From positions 124,001 to 188,000 of the forward strand of contig JAWLAE010000001.1 in assembly GCA_041395625.1 (NCBI GenBank): a stretch of 64,000 nucleotides of DNA, read 5' to 3'. This DNA is from CADEED01 sp041395625. Lineage in GTDB: Bacteria > Pseudomonadota > Gammaproteobacteria > Steroidobacterales > Steroidobacteraceae. The notes below the pieces were generated by a model. That model was not told where the DNA came from. It saw nothing but the letters and a program-made list of their open reading frames with translations, and did no database searches. The position numbers and the translations under genes are program-made. Shown piece after piece: positions 35,963 through 43,512 of the stretch (its first letter is position 1; every line of letters begins with the position of its first letter).

Positions 35963-37693
35963 CTAATCGCCGCCGTTGTCAAGCACTTGCGCCGTGCCGT
36001 TCCTGATCTGGGCCCAGTCGAGATCGCGGCGCACGCGCCGTTCACGGTCGAGCGTGAGCCGGCCCGTAAGACCAGCGAGGTCCAGCGTGCCACCACGTTG
36101 CAGCGCTGCATAGATGCCAAATGCGTCGTATCCGAAGGCAAACAACCGGCCGCGACTGCCGGCCGCGTCGCCGAAGGCGCTCTGCAGTTCACTGCGCACC
36201 TGGGTCGTCAAACTGCTGGTGCCGAGTATCCACGGCATGTCGGGAAAAACCAGGCCGTCGATGTCGTCGCCGCCGGGTTGCGCCGGGTCGTAGGCATCGG
36301 ACAAGGTATAGGTAGGAATATCTCCGGCCATGTAGAACTTGAGTTGCGGCCGCAAGAGCCTGGCCGTCGCCGCCGGGCTCGGTGCAAAGATGAATTGCAC
36401 GTCGGGCCTGCGACGTGGTTCGAATTCCAGCTTCTGACCGACGATGCTCTGTAGTCGGCGGTGACGCGCGATGCTGTCCGTGATGCGCATCACCTGTTTG
36501 ATGCTTACGCCGAAGTCGCTAGCGCCGGCGTCGAATGTCGCGGCACCAATCACCTGGCCGCCCGCTGCGATCAATTCCTCGTTGAACGCGGCTTCGACGC
36601 GTGCGCCCCAGTCGCCCTCTGGTGTCAGGACGACGCCGCGTCGCATGCCCGTGCTGACGAGCCGCCGCGCCACTGCGCGCGCTTCGTCTTCGGGTGAGAG
36701 TGCGAACTGATAGAACTGCGTCGGCGCGGGCTGCTGGTTCGGCAGGAAATTCAGCGCCAGTATCGGCGGCCGCTCGGTCGGGAATTGCGCTGCCGCGGCG
36801 ACTGCATCGCGCGTCAATGGTCCGACCAGAAAGGTTGCGCCCGCGCTCCGCGCCTGAGAAATGACGTCTGCCGAGGTCACACCGTTGGTATCGTAGACGC
36901 GCAGCAGCGGTCGATCGGCTGCTGGGAGTTGGTAGTACGCGGCCATGAAACCCTCACGGATGCGCACCGCGGCGCCGGCCGCCGGTCCGGTGATCGGCAA
37001 CAGCAGGCCAACGTGCTGTGCGGATGCGAGTTCGCCGGCCAGCGGTTCGCCAATGGTCGGTTCACCTGCCAGCGGCTCGAGCGCCGGGTGGTTAGGATAA
37101 CGCCCGCGAAAGGCTGCAATGCGCGTCGCGCCCACGGCCGGGTTGCGTGCGTTCTCAGCGGCCGCCAAACCAGCTTCCAACCAGCCGCGAACGATAGGAT
37201 CTGCGTCGGCCGGTGCCGCGAGTCGCGCGCCGCGTTCCGCCGCTTGCCGCAACTGCGCGAGCAAGCTGCGGCGACTCGTGGTGCGATCGGCCGCGCTGAG
37301 ATTCGCCTCGCGCGCGATCTGGGCCTCGACGGCCTCGACATATCGCCCGTTCGCAATCTGTATGCCACCACGTAGCAACTCGGCTTCGAGCGTCTGCTGT
37401 CGGGACAGATTGCTTGGTAACCCAGCCAGGACTCTTTCTGCATCCGGCGCGCGCCGCGCGCTGAGCCACGCGCGCGCGGCCAGCAGCAGGAATTGGGCGC
37501 GATCAGTTCCGGCTGTCTCCGCAGCGAGTTGTTCATATACTCGAGCGGCCTCGGCGTGTTGGCCGGCCGAGGAATATGATTGCGCGCGATCGACAGACGG
37601 TGGCGCTGTGCGCGTGGTCAGGCTGGGACAGCCCGCCAGCGCGGCGCAGGCAATGATCAACAGCGCGGTGCGCGCGAGGTGCAAACGGTTCAT
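35963..37693 (-). CDS. lpoA: Penicillin-binding protein activator LpoA
   Basis: A 576-residue outer-membrane lipoprotein. The signal peptide has lipobox LAGC (MNRLHLARTALLIIACAALA, then Gly-Cys). A TPR-rich N-terminal half (about 35-240) is followed by a periplasmic-binding-protein-like domain (about 260-560; HVGLLLPITGPAAGAAVRIREGF). LpoA reaches from the outer membrane to stimulate PBP1A transpeptidation. It is divergent from rsmI, the classical arrangement. The ATG at 37693 gives the signal peptide; a longer frame overlaps rsmI. Confidence 0.92.
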   Translation of the reverse strand: MNRLHLARTALLIIACAALAGCPSLTTRTAPPSVDRAQSYSSAGQHAEAARVYEQLAAETAGTDRAQFLLLAARAWLSARRAPDAERVLAGLPSNLSRQQTLEAELLRGGIQIANGRYVEAVEAQIAREANLSAADRTTSRRSLLAQLRQAAERGARLAAPADADPIVRGWLEAGLAAAENARNPAVGATRIAAFRGRYPNHPALEPLAGEPTIGEPLAGELASAQHVGLLLPITGPAAGAAVRIREGFMAAYYQLPAADRPLLRVYDTNGVTSADVISQARSAGATFLVGPLTRDAVAAAAQFPTERPPILALNFLPNQQPAPTQFYQFALSPEDEARAVARRLVSTGMRRGVVLTPEGDWGARVEAAFNEELIAAGGQVIGAATFDAGASDFGVSIKQVMRITDSIARHRRLQSIVGQKLEFEPRRRPDVQFIFAPSPAATARLLRPQLKFYMAGDIPTYTLSDAYDPAQPGGDDIDGLVFPDMPWILGTSSLTTQVRSELQSAFGDAAGSRGRLFAFGYDAFGIYAALQRGGTLDLAGLTGRLTLDRERRVRRDLDWAQIRNGTAQVLDNGGD

Positions 37694-37759
37694 GACTCGA
37701 CTAGCCTTCCATGCTCGCGGGCGCCGGATGAGGCACGCCCTTGCATGGGGAGAATTATA

Positions 37760-38629
37760 GTGCCTGCTGCTGCTGGTCGCCTCGCTGTCGTCTCGACGCC
37801 GATCGGTAATCTGGGCGATTTGTCGACTCGGGCACGCGATGAGCTGGCTGCGGCAGATCTTATCGCTGCCGAAGACACCCGCCGCACGGGGCAATTGCTG
37901 GCGACTCTCGGTTTGTCGCGGCCGCTGCTGTCGCTGCATGAACACAACGAGTCCGAGCGCATCCCGGAACTGATCGAGAGACTGGTGCGCGGGGCGCGGC
38001 TCGCGCTGGTGAGTGACGCCGGCACGCCGTTGTTGTCAGATCCCGGCTTTGAGCTCGTGCGCCAGGCTGCTGCCGCTGGCGTGGCAGTGTTCGCAGTGCC
38101 TGGTCCGTCGGCGATTACGGCTGCGCTCAGCATCGCCGGCTTGCCGACTGAGCGCTTCAGCTTCGAAGGCTTCCTACCCGCCAGATTGGCAGAGCGCCGT
38201 ACGCGACTGGCATCGCTCGCTACCGAAACACGCACGCTGGTGTTTTTCGAGGCGCCGCACCGTATCCTCGAAACGCTGGCTGATTGCAGCGTCGCCTTTG
38301 GTGCGCAGCGTCGCGCTGCGGTCGCGCGTGAACTCACCAAGGTATACGAGACAGTCTATCGTGGCACGCTCGCCGAGCTGGTGGCCCGCGCAGGTGAAGA
38401 TGCAAACTTTGCGCGCGGCGAGATCACTGTCGTGATCGAAGGTGCGTCGCCTACCCGCGAGGACGACGCCGATGGCAGACGCGAGCTGCAACGCACGCTG
38501 CAAGTATTGTTAGCGGAGATGAGCCCGAGCAAGGCTGCGGCGTTGGCGGTCAAGCTGACGGGCGCGAAGCGAAACGACGCCTATCTGCTGGCACAGCAGC
38601 TGGCCGCCGGTGTCGAAAAGGAATCTTAG
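37760..38629 (+). CDS. rsmI: 16S rRNA 2'-O-ribose C1402 methyltransferase RsmI
   Basis: A 289-residue SAM-dependent methyltransferase of the tetrapyrrole-methylase fold. Conserved stretches include VVSTPIGNLGDLSTRA, AEDTRRTGQLL, SDAGTPLLSDPGFELV and FFEAPHRI. It methylates the ribose of C1402 in 16S rRNA. GTG at 37760 is preferred because GGGGAG lies seven bases before it; ATG at 37745 would add five residues. rnpB follows 40 bases after the stop. Confidence 0.95.
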   Translation: MPAAAGRLAVVSTPIGNLGDLSTRARDELAAADLIAAEDTRRTGQLLATLGLSRPLLSLHEHNESERIPELIERLVRGARLALVSDAGTPLLSDPGFELVRQAAAAGVAVFAVPGPSAITAALSIAGLPTERFSFEGFLPARLAERRTRLASLATETRTLVFFEAPHRILETLADCSVAFGAQRRAAVARELTKVYETVYRGTLAELVARAGEDANFARGEITVVIEGASPTREDDADGRRELQRTLQVLLAEMSPSKAAALAVKLTGAKRNDAYLLAQQLAAGVEKES

Positions 38630-38669
38630 TGCTGGCTAGCGGTGCCCGCGCAGCGTATCGTGTGCAGCA

Positions 38670-39047
38670 GGAGTCGGCCGGACAGTCGCTGCGCTCTTGT
38701 CTCGCAAGAGGCGGGCGGGGAGGAAAGTCCGGGCTCCAGTGGACGAGGTGCCAGGTAACGCCTGGGCGGCGCAAGCCGACGGAAAGTGCAACAGAAAGAT
38801 ACCGCCGCGCGTTCGCAAGAGCGTGCGGTAAGGGTGAAATGGTGCGGTAAGAGCGCACCGCGCCGGTGGCAACACTCGGCGGCACGGCAAACCCCACCTG
38901 GAGCAAGGCCAAATAGGGAAGTCGTGGTTCGCGAGAGCCGCAGCGCGTGTCCCCGCGTGCTTCCGGGTAGGCCGCTCGAGGTTGCCGGTGACGGCAATCC
39001 TAGAGGAATGACTGTTCTCGACAGAACCCGGCTTATAGGCCGGCTCC
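38670..39047 (+). ncRNA. rnpB: RNase P RNA, bacterial class A
   Basis: The conserved 5' core GAGGAAAGTCCGGGCTCC is at about 38715-38732 and the 3' core ending ACAGAACCCGGCTTATAGG is at about 39020-39039. The internal conserved box GGTAAGGGTGAAATGGTGCGGTAAGAGCGCACCG and GGCAAACCCCACCTGGAGCAAGGCCAAATAGG also match class A RNA in pieces. The ends are set by the P1 pairing: GGAGTCGGCC at 38670-38679 with GGCCGGCTCC at 39038-39047. It is the catalytic RNA that matures tRNA 5' ends. The position between rsmI and mraZ is widely conserved in gammaproteobacteria. Confidence 0.96.
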
Positions 39048-39075
39048 TAACTATTGTTGCGGTGGGCAGAGAAGA

Positions 39076-39253
39076 GCGCGGTGTGCGGAGTGGGTTGGCG
39101 AGCTGGATCGGGCGCGCCTGCGGCGTACCCTGGCACGCACGCTGCGCCCATCTCCCCCCTGGCGTTGGGGCGAGCGTGCACCCGGCACAGGAGGGCGCAG
39201 CGTGCGTGCTGCGGCGCCCTCAACAGCTCGCCAACCCACTCCGCACACCGCGC
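39076..39253. repeat. Nested inverted-repeat element, copy 1
   Basis: A 178-base structure. A 30-bp perfect inverted repeat (39076-39105 with 39224-39253) encloses a second 17-bp perfect stem (39133-39149 with 39193-39209). Blocks shared with copy 2 in inverted orientation are 39105-39126, 39149-39164 and 39212-39224. It begins 28 bases after rnpB. It could act as a terminator or processing signal for rnpB, a structured RNA, or a non-autonomous mobile repeat. There is no T tract after it. Confidence 0.85.
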
Positions 39254-39373
39254 GCTGCATGACCACCCTTGACGAAGATAGTTAGTACATCGGGTGCCTG
39301 GTGTGAGTGGAAGAGTAAGATGTCGACGCGGAACGGTACGTCTTGGCGCTCATGCGCCGATCCGATGTTAGTC

Positions 39374-39559
39374 GTTAGGCGGGTGTGAGGGGTCCGCCGG
39401 CGAGACGTTGAGGGCGCCGAAATCCGGGCGCGCGGCGCTCCTGTTCTCCTCGCCGAATAACCTCTTCGCCAGGGGGGAGATGCGCCGCGCGCCCGGATGA
39501 GGGCACGCCGCAGGCGCGCCCGATCCGACTTGCCGGCTGGCTCCTCACAGCCGCCTAAC
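39374..39559. repeat. Nested inverted-repeat element, copy 2 (inverted relative to copy 1)
   Basis: A 186-base imperfect palindrome. The outer stem starts GTTAGGCGG at 39374 and ends CCGCCTAAC at 39559, with 16 of 17 outer positions paired. The inner 17-bp stem (39422-39438 with 39482-39498) is perfect. Blocks 39407-39419, 39467-39482 and 39505-39526 are reverse complements of the three blocks in copy 1. The inner stem sequence is unrelated to that of copy 1 although its place and length are the same. No clear target duplication was seen at its ends. Confidence 0.85.
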
Positions 39560-39853
39560 CACTGACCCGCTATCGGCGCATTAGCGTCCAATGACATCTC
39601 TTCGTTCCACTATCGGGCCAATTATCGGGCGCGGTGGATTGGTTTTGTCTACCGTTCTCCTCCCATTAGATTATGTCCAACACGCTGACGTCGGCGTTGG
39701 CGGGTCATACAGCCCAGCGGATCCTCATGCGCTGTATAGGTAACCGAGACAACCCACTGATCGGTAAGGCTCAGTGCGTTGCAGCGTCGCTGGTCAGCGA
39801 CCGCACAATCGCGTAAGTTACTGTTGCCGCGACAAATTTTCGTACTTCAAGCC
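39560..39853. other. AT-richer spacer before the dcw promoter
   Basis: About 290 bases between copy 2 of the repeat and the mraZ promoter. It has a lower GC content than its surroundings, and no gene, hairpin or repeat of note was recognised. It may hold upstream promoter or regulator sites for the dcw operon. Confidence 0.45.
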
Positions 39854-39882
39854 TTGACCATAACGCTCGCCGTTCCTATAGT
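39854..39882 (+). promoter_or_regulatory. Promoter of the dcw operon (mraZ promoter)
   Basis: TTGACC at 39854-39859 and TATAGT at 39877-39882 are separated by exactly 17 bases, an excellent sigma-70-type promoter. Transcription would start near 39889, about 48 bases before the mraZ start codon. The -10 element overlaps the first of the MraZ boxes, so repressor binding would block RNA polymerase. Confidence 0.8.
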
Positions 39883-39915
39883 GGCGGCAAGTGGGTGGAA
39901 GTGGGGAAGAGTGGG
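39881..39915 (+). promoter_or_regulatory. MraZ operator: four GTGGG-type boxes at 10-bp spacing
   Basis: GTGGC at 39881, GTGGG at 39891, GTGGG at 39901 and GTGGG at 39911 lie at exact 10-base intervals. MraZ is known to bind direct repeats of this TGGG type in front of its own operon. The spacing places all boxes on one face of the helix, as expected for the ring-shaped MraZ oligomer. Three or four boxes is the usual number. Confidence 0.85.
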
Positions 39916-39936
39916 TGCTACGCACCCTCACAGGTC

Positions 39937-40389
39937 GTGTTTCGCGGTGCAACAAAAGTGACCCTCGATGCGAAGGGCCGGATGGTTTTGCCCACCCGGT
40001 ACCGCGACCGCGTGCTCGAGCGCAGTGGGGGCCGGGTGATCGTCACCGTGGATCGCGACCAGTGCCTGCTGCTGTACCCATTACCCGATTGGGAAGAGAT
40101 CGAGCGTCGACTCATGAGCCTGCCGTCGTTGCATCCGCAGGCGCGACGCCTGCAGCGGCTGATGGTGGGCCACGCGACGGATCTGGAACTCGACGGGCAC
40201 GGAAGATTGCTGGTGCCGCCTGAGCTGCGCGATTTCGCGCAACTCGAGCGGCTCGGGATGTTGATTGGTCAGGGTAACCGCTGCGAGCTATGGGACGAGA
40301 AGCGCTGGTATGAGCGTCGCGACCTGTGGCTCGAGGACGAAGCGGCAGTGACCGGGCTGACGGCCGAACTCGATTCGCTGTCGCTGTGA
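39937..40389 (+). CDS. mraZ: Transcriptional regulator MraZ
   Basis: A 150-residue protein with two SpoVT/AbrB-like repeats, seen as VTLDAKGRMVLPTRYRD (about 7-23) and ELDGHGRLLVPPELRDFA (about 85-102). It represses its own promoter and the dcw operon. The start is GTG 39937, giving the usual FRGATKVTLDAKGR N-terminus; an in-frame start at 39895 would lie within the operator. No strong Shine-Dalgarno sequence is visible. The 133 bases to rsmH hold no gene. Confidence 0.94.
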   Translation: MFRGATKVTLDAKGRMVLPTRYRDRVLERSGGRVIVTVDRDQCLLLYPLPDWEEIERRLMSLPSLHPQARRLQRLMVGHATDLELDGHGRLLVPPELRDFAQLERLGMLIGQGNRCELWDEKRWYERRDLWLEDEAAVTGLTAELDSLSL

Positions 40390-40522
40390 AGCGGCCGGCG
40401 GGCGGGGATTGCCGCGGCGATTGGATCGATAGGGAACGGTGTCTGCTGGTTCGCTGTGGCGAGCCCGGGCTCCGATGGCAAGGGCGTGAACGAAAACGGG
40501 GGCGGACTGACAGCCGCTGGAT

Positions 40523-41458
40523 ATGAGCGTCGACGGTGAGCACATTCCTGTGCTGGCCGACGAGGTTCTGGAGGCTCTGGCTCCTCTGGCGGACGGTCTC
40601 TATATCGATGCGACGTTCGGGCGCGGTGGACACACAGCACGGATCCTCGGGGCACTCGGCCCCGCAGGGCGCGTGCTCGCGTTCGACCGCGATCCGTCGG
40701 CCATCGAGGCCGGCCACCGCCGTTTTCCCGACGAAGTGCGGCTTGCGCTCGTCCGGGCGCCGTTTGCCGATATCGCCGCGCGCGTGCCGGACCTCGCTGC
40801 AGGCCGGCCCGTGCGCGGCATCTTGTTCGACCTTGGCGTCTCATCGCCGCAGCTCGACGACGCTACCCGTGGCTTCAGTTTCCGTACCGACGGCCCGCTC
40901 GACATGCGCATGGACCCGCAGACGGGGGAACCAGTTTCCGCGTGGCTCGCGCGAGCGAGCGAGTCTGAGATTCGGACAGTGATCGCAAGCCTGGGGGAAG
41001 AGCGCTTTGCCCGCCGCATCGCGGCCGCTGTCGTGCGCACGCGTGCAAAGCAGCCGCTGACCAGCACGCGGCAGCTGGCGGAGCTCGTGTCGACGGTGGT
41101 CCGGACGCGTGAGCCCGGCAAGCATCCGGCGACGCGTACCTTCCAGGCGTTGCGCATGCTGATCAACGACGAGCTGGGTCAGTTGCAGCAGGGACTGGCG
41201 GGGGCGCTTGAGTTGTTAGCACCTGGTGCGCGACTGGCGGTGATCAGTTTCCATTCGCTCGAAGACCGGCCGGTCAAGCAGTTCATGCAGAAGCATGCGG
41301 CGGCTGATCCAATGTACGCTGGCTTGCCGAACATTCCAGAGCGGTATCAACCGCGTCTCAAGCTGATTGGCAAGAAGCGGCGGCCGACCGAAGCTGAGAT
41401 GCAGCGCAATCCGCGCGCTCGCAGTGCCACGCTACGCGTGGCAGAGAAAGTGCGATGA
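40523..41458 (+). CDS. rsmH: 16S rRNA N4-cytosine-1402 methyltransferase RsmH
   Basis: A 311-residue SAM methyltransferase with HIPVLADEVLEAL at the N-terminus, the SAM loop DATFGRGGHTARIL and FDLGVSSPQLDDATRGFSF. It methylates N4 of C1402 in 16S rRNA, the same nucleotide ribose-methylated by RsmI encoded 2 kb upstream. Its end overlaps ftsL by four bases (ATGA). Confidence 0.97.
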   Translation: MSVDGEHIPVLADEVLEALAPLADGLYIDATFGRGGHTARILGALGPAGRVLAFDRDPSAIEAGHRRFPDEVRLALVRAPFADIAARVPDLAAGRPVRGILFDLGVSSPQLDDATRGFSFRTDGPLDMRMDPQTGEPVSAWLARASESEIRTVIASLGEERFARRIAAAVVRTRAKQPLTSTRQLAELVSTVVRTREPGKHPATRTFQALRMLINDELGQLQQGLAGALELLAPGARLAVISFHSLEDRPVKQFMQKHAAADPMYAGLPNIPERYQPRLKLIGKKRRPTEAEMQRNPRARSATLRVAEKVR

Positions 41459-41739
41459 GCAAGCTGTCATCGCGAGTGCTGGCGCTGTCGATCGGGCTGC
41501 TGTGGTTTGCGGTGCTGCTGTCGGCGGCGGGCGCGATTTACAGCAAGCACCATGCGCGTGAATTGTTCGTGGAGCTCGAGCGGCTGAACGCGAAACGCGA
41601 CAGCATGGAAATCGAGTGGGGTCAGCTGCAGCTTGAGCAGAGCGCCTGGTCGACGCACGGTTTCGTCGAGAGCGTTGCGACCGCGAAGCTCAAAATGGCG
41701 ACGCCGCCGCCTGCCGAGATCCAGCTGGTGTCGCCGTGA
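41455..41739 (+). CDS. ftsL: Cell division protein FtsL
   Basis: A 94-residue bitopic membrane protein: a transmembrane helix at about 7-28 (VLALSIGLLWFAVLLSAAGAIY) and a periplasmic coiled coil (about 35-75). FtsL forms a complex with FtsB and FtsQ and activates FtsWI at the septum. Sequence conservation is low in this family, so the call rests on topology and position between rsmH and ftsI. Its stop overlaps the ftsI GTG start. Confidence 0.92.
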   Translation: MSKLSSRVLALSIGLLWFAVLLSAAGAIYSKHHARELFVELERLNAKRDSMEIEWGQLQLEQSAWSTHGFVESVATAKLKMATPPPAEIQLVSP

Positions 41740-43502
41740 GGACGCGCTCCTTGAAACTTCGCCAGCGCACGCCGCGCGCACGCGCCCGCCAGAGCGTCGC
41801 CGCCAAGCCGCATTCGTTCGTCGCGCGCTCTTGGTTCGTGGTCGCGGTGCTTGCGCTCGCGGCGAGCGGGCTCGTGTGGCGGGCGGTCGATCTGCAACTG
41901 CGGGATCACGAATTCCTGGCCGGGCAGGGCGATGCACGCTTTCAGCGCGTCGTCGATGTCACGGCCAGTCGCGGCACGGTCACGGACCGCCATGGCGAGC
42001 CGCTCGCGGTGTCGACCCCCGTAGATTCCGTCTGGGTCAACCCGAAGGAACTCGCGCTCGCCAGCGATCAGCTGCCGCGCCTCGCCAAAGCCCTGAAGCG
42101 TGACAAGACTGAACTCACGCGGCGAATTACGAGCAATCTAGAACGCGAATTTCTGTACGTTGCCCGACATCTGCAGCCGGCCGACGCGGCCAAGATCAAG
42201 GCTCTCGGTATTCCCGGCGTCAATCTGATGCGCGAGTACCGTCGCTACTATCCAGCGGGCGAAGTAGCCGGGCATCTGCTGGGATTCACGAGCGTCGACG
42301 ATGAGGGTCAGGAAGGTCTGGAGCTGGCGTTCGATCACTGGCTGGCAGGTGAGGCTGGTCAGAAGCGCATCATTCAGGATCGGCATGGCAATACGGTGCA
42401 GAACGTCGAGGAGCTGCGACCGAAGCGCGCCGGCAGGGACCTCGTCCTGTCGATCGACCTCAGAATCCAGTATCTCGCCTACCGCGAGCTGAAGGCGGCT
42501 ATCCAGACGCAGCGTGCCAAGTCCGGCTCGGTTGTCGTGCTGGATGTAACGACTGGCGAAGTGCTGGCAATGGTGAACCAGCCGGCCTACAACCCTAACG
42601 ACCGGCAGCAGATTCAGGCCAAGGCTTACCGCAATCGTGCCGTCACCGATATCCTCGAGCCGGGTTCTTCGATCAAGCCGTTCGTGGTAGCGGCGGCGCT
42701 GAGCTCGGGCAAGTACAGCGAACACAGCACGATCGACACGACACCATTTCGCGTCGGTGTGAAGTACATCGAGGACAAGCACGATCTCGGCACTATCGAT
42801 CTCGAGACAGTGCTGGCGAAGAGCTCCAATGTCGGCATGTCGAAGATCGCGCTGTCGCTCGAGCCCGAGGTCATCTACAACACGCTCACTCGCCTCGGCT
42901 TCGGCCAGGTGACGACCAGTGGCTACCCCGGCGAATCAGCGGGTGTGCTCACGCACTACTCGCACTGGCGACCGATCGGCATAGTGACGATGTCCTATGG
43001 CTATGGCCTGTCGGTGACGCCGCTGCAGCTGGCACACGCGTACGCCACCATCGGCGCCGGTGGCGTGTCGCGACCGGTGTCGTTCCTGCGAGTCGACGAA
43101 CCGCCGGCGGGTGAGCAGGCATTGGAGCCTCGCGTGGCACGGTCGCTGGTGAGTTTGCTGCAGGGTGTAGTCAGTACGAAAGGCACCGGCGTACAAGCTG
43201 CGATTCCGGGCTACAGCGTTGCGGGCAAGACCGGTACGGCCTGGAAGTCGAACGCTGGTGGTTATGCGACGGACCGCTATCAGGCTGTCTTCGGCGGCGT
43301 CGCGCCAGCCAGCAACCCGCGCCTCGCCGCGATCGTCATGATCGACGAACCGAGCGCTGGCAAGTACTACGGCGGCGACGTTGCGGCGCCCGTCTTCTCG
43401 GGTGTCGTCGGCGGCGCCTTGCGGCTGCTGGCCGTACCGCCCGATGCGACGATCGCCCCCGAGCACGAGGATCGAGTCGAGCAGCAGGTGGCGCTGCGAT
43501 GA
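41736..43502 (+). CDS. ftsI: Septal peptidoglycan transpeptidase FtsI (PBP3)
   Basis: A 588-residue class B penicillin-binding protein. One transmembrane anchor (about 30-50) is followed by the dimerisation domain (about 65-230) and the transpeptidase domain, with nucleophile Ser311 in SSIK, the SSN motif in LAKSSNVGMSK and KTGTA. It cross-links septal peptidoglycan made by FtsW. The start is GTG within the ftsL stop. The first 25 residues are Arg-rich and cytoplasmic. Confidence 0.97.
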   Translation: MRTRSLKLRQRTPRARARQSVAAKPHSFVARSWFVVAVLALAASGLVWRAVDLQLRDHEFLAGQGDARFQRVVDVTASRGTVTDRHGEPLAVSTPVDSVWVNPKELALASDQLPRLAKALKRDKTELTRRITSNLEREFLYVARHLQPADAAKIKALGIPGVNLMREYRRYYPAGEVAGHLLGFTSVDDEGQEGLELAFDHWLAGEAGQKRIIQDRHGNTVQNVEELRPKRAGRDLVLSIDLRIQYLAYRELKAAIQTQRAKSGSVVVLDVTTGEVLAMVNQPAYNPNDRQQIQAKAYRNRAVTDILEPGSSIKPFVVAAALSSGKYSEHSTIDTTPFRVGVKYIEDKHDLGTIDLETVLAKSSNVGMSKIALSLEPEVIYNTLTRLGFGQVTTSGYPGESAGVLTHYSHWRPIGIVTMSYGYGLSVTPLQLAHAYATIGAGGVSRPVSFLRVDEPPAGEQALEPRVARSLVSLLQGVVSTKGTGVQAAIPGYSVAGKTGTAWKSNAGGYATDRYQAVFGGVAPASNPRLAAIVMIDEPSAGKYYGGDVAAPVFSGVVGGALRLLAVPPDATIAPEHEDRVEQQVALR

Positions 43503-43512
43503 GTACAACACG

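Noticed and set aside
39131..39146. Sigma-54 -24/-12 promoter look-alike (TGGCACG then CTGC)
   Set aside because: It is part of the inner stem of the hairpin element, the -12 part deviates from TTGC, and no gene follows at a suitable distance.
39374..39559. Integron attC site
   Set aside because: The GTTAGGC and GCCTAAC boxes are in the reverse order to attC, the element is longer than usual, and no integrase or cassette genes are present.
39220..39597. Arg-rich 125-codon frame across the hairpin elements
   Set aside because: Its sequence is dictated by the palindromic repeats, and it has no ribosome binding site or known homologue.
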